Made by a program: the position numbers and the translations under genes. This document shows positions 14,951 through 21,590 of a DNA stretch of 24,662 nucleotides, one piece after another. The stretch's first letter is position 1. Each line of letters begins with the position of its first letter. The notes below the pieces were generated by a model, which was not told the DNA's origin, did not search any database, and saw only the letters and a list, made by a program, of their open reading frames with translations. This DNA comes from Flexivirga aerilata (GTDB taxonomy: Bacteria > Actinomycetota > Actinomycetes > Actinomycetales > Dermatophilaceae): assembly GCF_013002715.1 (NCBI RefSeq), contig NZ_JABENB010000004.1, positions 1 through 24,662 on the forward strand, given 5' to 3'.

Positions 14951-14986
14951 GGCTGGCCTCCATGGCCTGTTGATGGTGGTGCGTTG

Positions 14987-16363
14987 TCAGTGCCCGTGGT
15001 CGTGCACGATCTCGACGCCTTGTTGTGCGGCATCGTCGAAGTCGTCGTCGATGAGGACCACGTCTCGTCCGGCACGGTCTAGCAAGCTGGCGGCGATGGA
15101 GGCCCGGTATCCCGAGCGGCAGTGCACCCACAACCGGCCGGCGGGTAGCTGCGGCAGGTCAAGGAGCAATCGGTGGAGGGGAACGTGCGCAGAGCCGGCG
15201 ATGTAGCCGCCGGTGCGTTCATCGGCACGGCGCACGTCCAGCACGATGTCCTGCGGTGCTTTGGCGCTGAGGTTGGCGAACGTCACCCGGGGGTACTGCG
15301 CCCGGTCGGCAGTACCTGCGATCTCATCCAGGTCGCCTGCAGCGGCACCGGCGAGCTGATCAATTCCGATCCGGACGAGCTGGCGTTGGGCATCCGCGAT
15401 CTGTTCTTGCGACTTGCCGATCAGGGTGAGGGGGGCACCCCACGGTGCCAGCCACCCCAGGTAGGTGGAGAACTGTTGGCCCAACTCGATGCCGACGCTG
15501 CCGGCCATGTGATCGGCTGCGTACGCGCGCCGGTCCCGTAGGTCGACGACCCACTCTCCGGCGGTCAGCCGCCGGGTCAGCTCCTCTGCCTCGACTGGCA
15601 GGGGAGAACCCAAGTCTGCTGCGCCGGGGCCCTGCTGATTCAACGGGCCCATGTGGGCGTAGTAGGCGGGATATGCCGTCAACCCGGCGACCAGCCTGCG
15701 CACGAAGTCGTCTTCGTCCGGGTTGGTCAAGGCATCGTTGGTGCGCCGCTCGGTACCGATGGTGCTGGCATCGGCGCCCGTTGTGGCGCCGGAGGAGCAG
15801 AAGCTACCGAAGCCGTGCGTCGGATACACCGCGGCGTCTTCGGGCAACAGGTCCGCCAGTCGCCGGGCGGAACGGTACTGCGCGTGCGTTAGTTCTTCGG
15901 TTCGATCAGGATCGACCAGATCGGTGCGTCCCACGCTGCCGAACAGCAATGACCCGCCCGTGAAAACCGCTGGCGTGGCAGCCTCGTCGTCTGCATCGGT
16001 AATCACATAGGACAAGTGAGTGTCGGTGTGCCCGGGGGTCGCAACAGCCTGCACGCGCATCCCACCAACCACCAGCACGTCGCCGTCAGCAACGGCGCGC
16101 CGGTCAAAATTGACCGGGTCGGCGGCATTGACTACATAGGGCGCCTGGTGACGTTGCGCAAGCACGTACCCGCCGGTGACATAGTCGTTGTGCATGTGTG
16201 TTTCGGCGACTGCAGCCACCGCGACGTCGCGGTCCGCCAAGACCTCCTCGACGCGGTCCAGATCCCGTTGCGGGTCGATGACCACCGCGACACGCCCGTC
16301 ATCCACCACATAGCTGCGGTTCCCCAGCTCAGGAGTCTCGATCTGAGTGATATGCACCGTCAT
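14987..16363 (-). CDS. cstB: CstB-like MBL-fold / rhodanese fusion (persulfide dioxygenase-sulfurtransferase)
   Basis: This 458-residue protein has an N-terminal metallo-beta-lactamase domain (about 1-240), an inactive rhodanese-like domain (about 258-345) and an active C-terminal rhodanese with Cys415 in VHCRSGYRAS. This is the layout of CstB, which oxidises persulfides and transfers sulfur to make thiosulfate. Metal ligands visible are His56, His58 and Asp60 (HMHND), His112 (PGHTD) and His183 (PTHGF). The position usually held by an Asp ligand (TGDxL) is Gly137 (TGGSL), and Tyr61 follows HMHND, so the metal site is unusual. Start ATG 16363 has AAGAAGG upstream. It is the first gene of the cstB-sqr-ClC operon, divergent from the DsrE/GntR pair. 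Confidence 0.86.
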   Translation of the reverse strand: MTVHITQIETPELGNRSYVVDDGRVAVVIDPQRDLDRVEEVLADRDVAVAAVAETHMHNDYVTGGYVLAQRHQAPYVVNAADPVNFDRRAVADGDVLVVGGMRVQAVATPGHTDTHLSYVITDADDEAATPAVFTGGSLLFGSVGRTDLVDPDRTEELTHAQYRSARRLADLLPEDAAVYPTHGFGSFCSSGATTGADASTIGTERRTNDALTNPDEDDFVRRLVAGLTAYPAYYAHMGPLNQQGPGAADLGSPLPVEAEELTRRLTAGEWVVDLRDRRAYAADHMAGSVGIELGQQFSTYLGWLAPWGAPLTLIGKSQEQIADAQRQLVRIGIDQLAGAAAGDLDEIAGTADRAQYPRVTFANLSAKAPQDIVLDVRRADERTGGYIAGSAHVPLHRLLLDLPQLPAGRLWVHCRSGYRASIAASLLDRAGRDVVLIDDDFDDAAQQGVEIVHDHGH

Positions 16364-16458
16364 GCCAACCTTCTTTCGATCGCTGCGCGTGTCCGTCCAG
16401 CCTGCTCGAGGCCGGCTCTTGCGACGTGAGCCAGCGGCAGATTGCGCCCTTGCTTCAT

Positions 16459-16470
16459 ATGTACGTACAT
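16459..16470. promoter_or_regulatory. Perfect 12-bp palindrome in the divergent cstB / dsrE promoter region
   Basis: ATGTACGTACAT lies between the divergent genes, 95 bp before cstB and 7 bp before the DsrE-like ATG. A palindrome of this size in a shared promoter is a likely operator. The nearest regulator gene is the GntR/HutC protein at 16846, whose family binds GT-N-TA-N-AC type palindromes. Confidence 0.45.
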
Positions 16471-16477
16471 TAATGGT

Positions 16478-16849
16478 ATGTCGTCAGGGCCACAAGATCA
16501 GCGCGAGAAGTCCGTGGTGGTGCACGCCGGCACCGCCGATATCGCGGCGATGACCCGTCAGGTTGAGAATCTGCACGCCGCTGCCCCGGACGCAGTGATC
16601 GACGTGGTCGCAGTGGGCGCGGGGATTGATATGGCGCTGTCGCAACAAGTGCCTGAGGCGGCCGCGTTGCGAACCTCCCGAGTCCGGCAGTTGCTGGCCC
16701 ACGGCGTGCGGGTGCTGGCTTGTGCCAACACGATGCGCAGCAGAGGATTAACTGCATCGGACCTGATCAGTGGTGTGTCCGTGGTGCCCTCGGGGGTGGC
16801 GGAACTGGCGCGTCGCCAGTGGGACGGCGCCGCGTACCTACGGTTGTGA
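16478..16849 (+). CDS. DsrE-family protein
   Basis: This 123-residue protein has the DsrE/DsrF-like fold. An early beta strand (KSVVVHAG) and a strand with VVAVGAGIDMAL lead to the conserved Cys in VLACANTMRSRGL; the SGVAELARRQWDGAAYLRL ending is typical of the family. DsrE-type proteins carry or bind sulfane sulfur on a Cys and often accompany SQR and rhodaneses. I use ATG 16478; the frame upstream overlaps the palindrome and lacks a ribosome site. A leader of only seven bases separates the palindrome from the start. The stop overlaps the GntR GTG start (GTGA), so the two are coupled. It probably acts as a sulfur carrier or sensor for the divergent oxidation operon. Confidence 0.82.
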   Translation: MSSGPQDQREKSVVVHAGTADIAAMTRQVENLHAAAPDAVIDVVAVGAGIDMALSQQVPEAAALRTSRVRQLLAHGVRVLACANTMRSRGLTASDLISGVSVVPSGVAELARRQWDGAAYLRL

Positions 16850-17649
16850 ACGACCAGGACTCGCAACGGAAAGCAATCAGGAAGATGCCTGCTATCGATC
16901 GCTCCGGCCGCGCGCCACTGTGGCGCCAGATCCGCGAAGACCTCTCCCAGCGCATCGCCGAGGGAGAATTCACCGGCGCTTTTCCGGCCGAGTCCGAACT
17001 CCAACAGCACTATGGCGTCAGCCGGCAAACAGTCCGGCAGGCTCTGCGCCAGTTGCGTGAGGACGGCATCGTCACCGCCGAGCGCGGCAGGTCACCGCAC
17101 CTGGCGACGCCCACTGAGATCGAACAACCAGTCGGCGCCCTATACAGCCTCTTCGAGTCGGTCCGTGCTGCCGGCATCAGCCAACACAGTGTCGTTCGCG
17201 CGCTTGCCATCACCACCGACGCCCATATCGCCGACCGCCTCGGCCTGGACCTCGACAGCTCCTTGCTTCACCTAGCCCGGCTTCGCCTGGCCGGTGACGA
17301 ACCGCTCGCTCTCGACGACGTCTGGCTGCCGGCCGATGTGGCGCGGCCGCTGCTGCACGTCGACTGGCACAACACAAGCCTGTACGACGAACTCGACCAC
17401 CGGTGCGGCATCCGGCTCACCAGCGGCCAGGAGCAACTACGGGCAGCCGTCCCCGCGGCGCACGTTCGCGAACTGTTACACATCCCACCCTCAGAAGCCG
17501 TCTTTTGCATCGACAGACTCGGGATCTCACACAATCAACCCACCGAATGGCGACAAACCATCGTGCGCGCCGATCGATTCAGCATGATGGCCGACTTCGA
17601 CGCGCGAACCGGGTACCGCATTGCGGTGCACCGATCAACTGAAGCATGA
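16846..17649 (+). CDS. GntR-family regulator, HutC subfamily (UTRA domain)
   Basis: This 267-residue transcription factor has an N-terminal winged helix (about 20-85: PLWRQIREDL, then ESELQQHYGVSRQTVRQALR) and a C-terminal UTRA ligand-binding domain (about 100-262: ALYSLFESVRAAGI, DDVWLPADVARPLL, YDELDHRCGI). This is the HutC type, which usually represses nearby genes until a small ligand binds. The GTG at 16846 overlaps the DsrE stop; ATG 16885 is an alternative. It likely controls its own operon and the divergent cstB-sqr-ClC genes through the palindrome at 16459. Finding this family with sulfide genes is unusual, so its ligand is an open question. Confidence 0.86.
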   Translation: MNDQDSQRKAIRKMPAIDRSGRAPLWRQIREDLSQRIAEGEFTGAFPAESELQQHYGVSRQTVRQALRQLREDGIVTAERGRSPHLATPTEIEQPVGALYSLFESVRAAGISQHSVVRALAITTDAHIADRLGLDLDSSLLHLARLRLAGDEPLALDDVWLPADVARPLLHVDWHNTSLYDELDHRCGIRLTSGQEQLRAAVPAAHVRELLHIPPSEAVFCIDRLGISHNQPTEWRQTIVRADRFSMMADFDARTGYRIAVHRSTEA

Positions 17650-17771
17650 CCGGCTTGCCTCAGATCCAATCTGACTTCTGATCGGCCAGCGATCACAAGC
17701 AGGCTGAGTTCGACACTCCAATAGGCGCATATAACCCGGCATCGCGATGCAAGACGCACCCGTTCAAGCAC

Positions 17772-18173
17772 TCATAAAGAGTGTTCTCCGTGAAAGTATT
17801 CAAAGACCCAGCCAATCGCAGCCAGCGCCACAAACGGGACGGCAAGCATCACCAGCCACCATCCCACCGCAAGCCCCAAGGCGATGACGGCAAGCGATGC
17901 GGCCAAGAACAACGGCCACCATGAGTGCGGGCTGAAGAATCCATAATCGCCCTCCACGTCGCCCTGCTCGCCGGACGGATCATCGTCCGGCCGGGAGTCG
18001 ATCTTGCGACCGGTCCACCACAGGAAACTACTGATCAGCAGACAGGCCAGACCGGTCAGATAGAAAGCGACGGCACCGACAGGTTCGCTCCAATGACTGA
18101 ACGTGCCATAGATCGTCCCCACGGCGAGTCCATAGACCGCCAGTAGCAAAAAGATCTTTGTTTCAACTTTCAT
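17772..18173 (-). CDS. ctaF: Cytochrome c oxidase subunit IV, actinobacterial (CtaF)
   Basis: This is a 133-residue membrane protein with four hydrophobic helices arranged as two pairs (about 6-25, 33-51, then 83-100 and 104-122). The acidic loop between the pairs is followed by YGFFSPHSWWPLFLA, the CtaF hallmark. CtaF is a small subunit of the aa3-type oxidase in the bcc-aa3 supercomplex of actinobacteria. AAGGAG lies five bases before ATG 18173. It normally sits with ctaC or qcr genes, but here it is alone, between the GntR gene and a divergent ArsR-rhodanese gene. A spare oxidase subunit in a sulfide island may help respiration under sulfide, but this is only context. It is convergent with the GntR gene. 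Confidence 0.87.
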   Translation of the reverse strand: MKVETKIFLLLAVYGLAVGTIYGTFSHWSEPVGAVAFYLTGLACLLISSFLWWTGRKIDSRPDDDPSGEQGDVEGDYGFFSPHSWWPLFLAASLAVIALGLAVGWWLVMLAVPFVALAAIGWVFEYFHGEHSL

Positions 18174-18329
18174 CTGAACTCCTTTGCGGACCTCGTTCGA
18201 ACCTACCTGCGCGCGTCGCGCGGCGCACCCGCTGTCCTCACCCCGCACTGAGGTGCAAGTGCTGCACATGCCGGGGCCCGGCAAGTGCCTGAGGCGGCCT
18301 TAGGCTTGCCAACGGCTTAGCCACCTGAC

Positions 18330-18342
18330 ATACTTCCAGTAT
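18330..18342. promoter_or_regulatory. Hyphenated palindrome upstream of the ArsR-rhodanese gene
   Basis: ATACT-TCC-AGTAT lies just before the ribosome site of the ArsR-rhodanese gene, in an A+T-rich patch within GC-rich DNA. ArsR repressors bind such imperfect palindromes over their own promoters, so autoregulation is likely. No exact match to a known operator is claimed. Confidence 0.4.
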
Positions 18343-18365
18343 TCCAGATATTTATGGAGGATGCA

Positions 18366-19031
18366 GTGGGTTCGCGGATACGGCTGTTCGAAGAGCTGTC
18401 GGTGGTTGGGAAGGCGTTCGGCAGTCCCCGCCGGTTAGAGATCATTGAGCTGTTGGCGCAGAGCCCGCATTCGGTGGAGGAGATCGCGCGGGCTCTTGAT
18501 CAGAGGCTGAGCACCGTGTCGGCTCATCTGCAGATTCTGCGGGCATCGCGGTTGGTCGGTTCACGACGGGATGGCACACGCGTCATCTACCGGCTTGCCG
18601 GGGAAGACGTGGCAGACCTGTTCGCAGCGCTGGGCGTGGTGGCACGTACGCACTCACCTGATGTGACGGTGGCGCGTCGGGCCTACCTGGGTGCGGGCGA
18701 CGACGGACCGGAAGTGATCACTCGTGCCGAGCTGATGGAGGTCTTGGGCGCCCCGCAGACCACGCTGCTGGATATCCGGCCGTCGGAGGAGTTCGAACAA
18801 GCCCATCTACCCGGTGCGGTGTCGATGCCGCTGGAGAAGTTCTCCGGGTCACTGCAGCAGCTACCCGCAGGAAACCTCATTGCGTACTGTCGCGGCGCCT
18901 ACTGCCTGCTGGCACACGATGCCGTCGCACTGTTGACAGCCGCCGGCCGAGAGGCCAAACGCCTGGAGGACGGGATCCTCGAATGGCGCTTGGCCGGTCT
19001 GCCCCTTGAGCGAACCGCTCAAGGGGTCTGA
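18366..19031 (+). CDS. ArsR-type HTH fused to rhodanese domain, probable sulfur-responsive regulator
   Basis: This 221-residue fusion has an N-terminal ArsR winged helix (about 5-90: SPRRLEIIELLAQSP, then STVSAHLQILRASRLV, RVIYRLA) and a C-terminal rhodanese domain (about 118-215: LLDIRPSEEFEQAHLPGAV) with the active Cys in YCRGAYC. The second Cys five residues on could form a disulfide or trisulfide. Such fusions are thought to sense persulfide through the rhodanese Cys. I chose GTG 18366 because GGAGG lies five bases upstream; ATG 18354 is in frame but has no ribosome site. It heads an operon with the CPVC membrane protein, DsbA-like and CcdA-like genes. A strong hairpin ends the gene. Confidence 0.85.
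   Translation: MGSRIRLFEELSVVGKAFGSPRRLEIIELLAQSPHSVEEIARALDQRLSTVSAHLQILRASRLVGSRRDGTRVIYRLAGEDVADLFAALGVVARTHSPDVTVARRAYLGAGDDGPEVITRAELMEVLGAPQTTLLDIRPSEEFEQAHLPGAVSMPLEKFSGSLQQLPAGNLIAYCRGAYCLLAHDAVALLTAAGREAKRLEDGILEWRLAGLPLERTAQGV
19002..19026 (+). promoter_or_regulatory. 10-bp perfect hairpin covering the ribosome site of the next gene
   Basis: CCCCTTGAGC, a five-base loop, and GCTCAAGGGG form a perfect 10-bp stem at the end of the ArsR-rhodanese gene. The 3' arm contains AAGGGG, the likely ribosome site for ATG 19037. No T-run follows, so it is not an ordinary terminator. It may hide the ribosome site until upstream translation opens it, coupling the two genes. Confidence 0.5.
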
Positions 19032-19036
19032 GCGAC

Positions 19037-19522
19037 ATGGTCCAGGCTCTGGCAGCGATCCGACACTGGGCTCCGAGGCAGTGGGGCATTACCGGTGCCG
19101 TGACGGTCGTGGCAGTCGTAGTTGTTGCCATCCCCACCGACCTACTCCCGAACCCCTTGTTCCGCCGAGACGTACCGCCGCAATGGTGGGCGTGGCCGGC
19201 GCTGCTGGTGTCGAGCCTCTTGATGGGGCTGCTGACGGCGACATACGTCGCGTCGCCGTCAGCAGCCGAATCGGCCGAAACAGCCGCGCGGCCAGTGCGG
19301 CACGGGACGGCGGCGGGCCTTCTGACCTTCTTCGCTGTTGGTTGCCCCGTGTGCAACAAGATCGTGTTGATGGCGTTGGGGTATGCCGGGGCGATCAGTT
19401 TCTTCGAGCCGGTACAGCCGTTCCTGCAGCTGCTGGCCATCGCCTTGCTGATGTGGGCGCTGCGGGCCCGTCTGACCGCGCAGACACAGTGCCGGCCCAA
19501 ACGGCCTCAACCAACGACGTAA
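19037..19522 (+). CDS. Membrane protein with CPVCNK motif
   Basis: This 161-residue membrane protein has about four hydrophobic segments (18-35, 53-72, 93-118, 124-142). The motif GCPVCNKIVLMALG (102-115) sits at the start of a membrane helix and belongs to an uncharacterised family with a CxxC pair in the membrane, often near thiol-disulfide genes. It lies 14 nt before the DsbA-like gene and 5 nt after the ArsR-rhodanese gene. The CxxC may pass electrons or disulfides between the quinone pool or CcdA and the DsbA-like protein, in the way DsbB or VKOR do, but it has no sequence match to those that I can see. The linker between helices 2 and 3 is charged. Confidence 0.75.
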   Translation: MVQALAAIRHWAPRQWGITGAVTVVAVVVVAIPTDLLPNPLFRRDVPPQWWAWPALLVSSLLMGLLTATYVASPSAAESAETAARPVRHGTAAGLLTFFAVGCPVCNKIVLMALGYAGAISFFEPVQPFLQLLAIALLMWALRARLTAQTQCRPKRPQPTT

Positions 19523-19535
19523 GGAACTGACACCA

Positions 19536-20270
19536 GTGAGTAAGGCCAATACCGATTCAGCGCAGCGTCACGTGATGACCCCACTGTTCGTGGCTTTCGT
19601 AGCAGCCGTGGTCGCAGTCGTTGCCTTCATCGCCACCCGACCCGGCAACTCGGCGCACGCGTCGAAGCCAGCAGGCAATCAAACAGCCTCGGCATCAGTG
19701 GGCGACATACCCAAGGAATTCCGCCACCTCGCACGTCGGCAGACCGCTGATCCGCTAGCTCAAGGCAAAGCAGACGCCCCGGTGGTGATGGTCGAATTCT
19801 CCGACTTCCAGTGCCCCTACTGCGGTCAATTCGCGCGCACCACCGAGACGAAGCTCGTTGACAAGTACGTCAAAAAAGGCGTGCTACGCATCGAATGGCG
19901 TGACTTCCCCTACTTCGGCAAGGAGTCGTACACCGCGGCGCTGGCAGCGCGCGCCGCCAGCAAACAGGGCGGTTTTTGGAAGCTCCACGACGCGCTGTAC
20001 ACACATCAGGCACCGCCCAACAGCGGGGAGCTCACCACCGACCGGATCGTGTCGTTGGCCACCTCAGTCGGTTTGGACGGGACCAAGCTTCGCGCCGACA
20101 TGCGCGACCCGAAGCTCGCCACGGCAGTCAAAGCTGACTTCACGCAAGGCCAGAAACTCGGGATCAGCGGTACGCCCGCTTTCGTGATCAATGGAACGCC
20201 GGTAATCGGAGCCCAACCACTCAGCGTCTTTGAGAAAACGATCGAGCAGGCATCCAAGGACCAACAGTGA
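19536..20270 (+). CDS. DsbA-like membrane-anchored thiol-disulfide oxidoreductase
   Basis: This 244-residue protein has one N-terminal membrane anchor (about 14-34), a Ser/Ala-rich linker and an extracytoplasmic thioredoxin-fold domain with the DsbA-type helical insert. The active site CPYC is at 93-96 in EFSDFQCPYCGQF, and the cis-Pro loop is SGTPAFVI near residue 212. Such proteins oxidise exported proteins or, with CcdA, work as reductants. The GTG start at 19536 is preceded by AAGGAACTG; an in-frame ATG at codon 14 is possible but would remove the basic N-terminus. The stop overlaps the CcdA start (GTGA), which suggests that the two act as a pair. Confidence 0.9.
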   Translation: MSKANTDSAQRHVMTPLFVAFVAAVVAVVAFIATRPGNSAHASKPAGNQTASASVGDIPKEFRHLARRQTADPLAQGKADAPVVMVEFSDFQCPYCGQFARTTETKLVDKYVKKGVLRIEWRDFPYFGKESYTAALAARAASKQGGFWKLHDALYTHQAPPNSGELTTDRIVSLATSVGLDGTKLRADMRDPKLATAVKADFTQGQKLGISGTPAFVINGTPVIGAQPLSVFEKTIEQASKDQQ

Positions 20271-21160
20271 ACAACGTCAGCTTGCTGTCGGCACTGGCCG
20301 CAGGCACCCTGTCGTTGTTGTCACCATGCAGTGCCCTGCTGCTGCCATCGTTCTTCGCTTACGCATTCTCTAGCAGGCGCGCACTGCTCGCCCGGACGAC
20401 CGCCTTTTACGTCGGGCTTGCGCTCGTACTAGTGCCGTTGGGCACAGGCACAGCAGCAGCATCGAGGCTCATGTACGGCCACCGCGGGCAACTAATCCTG
20501 ATCGCTGGCTGGATCATCATCGGCATGGGAGTAGTTCAGCTGCTCGGCGGTGGCTTCCGCCTCCCACTGACCGCACGCCTGCAAACCTGGGCGGCATCCC
20601 GCGGCGCCGGCCGCGGCGGTTATTTATCAACAGTCGCCCTTGGCGCGGTATACGGACTTGCAGGATTCTGCTCGGGGCCGGTACTCGGAGCGATCCTGAC
20701 CATGGCCTCCACCCAAGGATCCAAAACCCTCGGCGGGGCCCTGTTGGCCGTGTACGCACTGGGCATGGCACTGCCGCTCTTCGTGCTGGCATGGTTCTGG
20801 GATCGCTTCCATCTAGGGCAGCGCTCATGGATTCGGGGAAAAGCCTTTCAAATCGGACCGTTTCAGATCCACACGACCTCGCTCATCTCCGGCGCCCTGT
20901 TCATCGTCATCGGCGCCCTCTTCCTGCTCTACGACGGCACCGCAAGCCTGACCGGCAGCCTTGGTCTCTCCGATACCACCGGCCTGGAAACAAGCGCCCA
21001 AGAGGCGATCTCGCGCGTTACGGAGGCCGTACCCGTCTGGGCTTTCCCGCTTGTGATCGCAGTTGTGGCGTCCATTATCGCCGTTTCTCGATCCCGTCAG
21101 CAGCCAACACCACCGCACGGTGAACGTAGCGGTCTGCGCCACAACCGCACTCGTGGGTGA
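20267..21160 (+). CDS. CcdA-like cytochrome c biogenesis / thiol transporter
   Basis: This 297-residue membrane protein is of the CcdA/DsbD transmembrane family. The two membrane Cys are in SLLSPCSALLLPSF (Cys21) and GLAGFCSGPVLG (Cys135), each beside the family's Pro/Gly-rich break, in two related halves. It moves reducing equivalents from cytosolic thioredoxin to an outside thioredoxin-fold partner, here probably the DsbA-like protein whose stop overlaps this GTG start. An extra C-terminal helix (about 258-277) follows a periplasmic-looking loop and gives a length above the roughly 240 residues usual for CcdA. The operon ends here; the next gene is convergent. Confidence 0.87.
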   Translation: MNNVSLLSALAAGTLSLLSPCSALLLPSFFAYAFSSRRALLARTTAFYVGLALVLVPLGTGTAAASRLMYGHRGQLILIAGWIIIGMGVVQLLGGGFRLPLTARLQTWAASRGAGRGGYLSTVALGAVYGLAGFCSGPVLGAILTMASTQGSKTLGGALLAVYALGMALPLFVLAWFWDRFHLGQRSWIRGKAFQIGPFQIHTTSLISGALFIVIGALFLLYDGTASLTGSLGLSDTTGLETSAQEAISRVTEAVPVWAFPLVIAVVASIIAVSRSRQQPTPPHGERSGLRHNRTRG

Positions 21161-21285
21161 GGGCTCGCTCACCCCATGTCTTTGTCTCGTTGGCCAGCCC
21201 ATCGGCAACATTCGTTCTCAACGAACCGTTCCTGTTGAACACGGACTCAATTTGCCTGATGCGCCGTAGCACCGCGGTCGAGTGA

Positions 21286-21456
21286 TCATCGGCCGAGGAA
21301 CCGCTGCCAAGCGGAGCTCTTGGAGTTCTGTGGCGGTTTCGGATGTCCGGGGCAACGGTCAGCTGGCGGGATCTTGCCCATAACTTGGTCGACGTGGCGG
21401 CCGCAGCCGGCCCACGTGGTCTTACCGCACTGCTTGCAGCGGATGGGTCGACACAT
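21286..21456 (-). CDS. Small zinc-ribbon-like protein
   Basis: This 56-residue protein is too short for most gene finders. It opens MCRPIRCKQCGKTTWAGCG and continues HVDQVM to a further Cys in ADRCPGHP. The C-x4-C-x2-C-x8-C-x15-C pattern suggests one bound zinc. The start (MCRP, CxxC, GKTTWAGCG) matches a widespread small family of unknown function. AGGAG lies eight bases before ATG 21456. It is 135 nt downstream of the MmpL gene on the same strand and may be co-transcribed. The longer frame that contains it upstream is out of phase with MmpL and has no independent support. Possible roles are metal sensing or a small adaptor; neither is shown. Confidence 0.7.
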   Translation of the reverse strand: MCRPIRCKQCGKTTWAGCGRHVDQVMGKIPPADRCPGHPKPPQNSKSSAWQRFLGR

Positions 21457-21590
21457 GAATACATCTCCTGTTACTTGTTGCCTGTACGGGCCGGTTCGAT
21501 CGGTTCGGCGAAGTTCGCCGACGGTGTATCCGCGCGGCGTGGTGCGGCCTCTCGTGGTTGTGCGGTTGCCCCCTGGGCGGTCGTGTTTGG

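Noticed and set aside
18270..18282. GCCGGGGCCCGGC palindrome upstream of ctaF
   Set aside because: A short GC-only palindrome is common in such DNA, lacks a T-run, and is far from either start.
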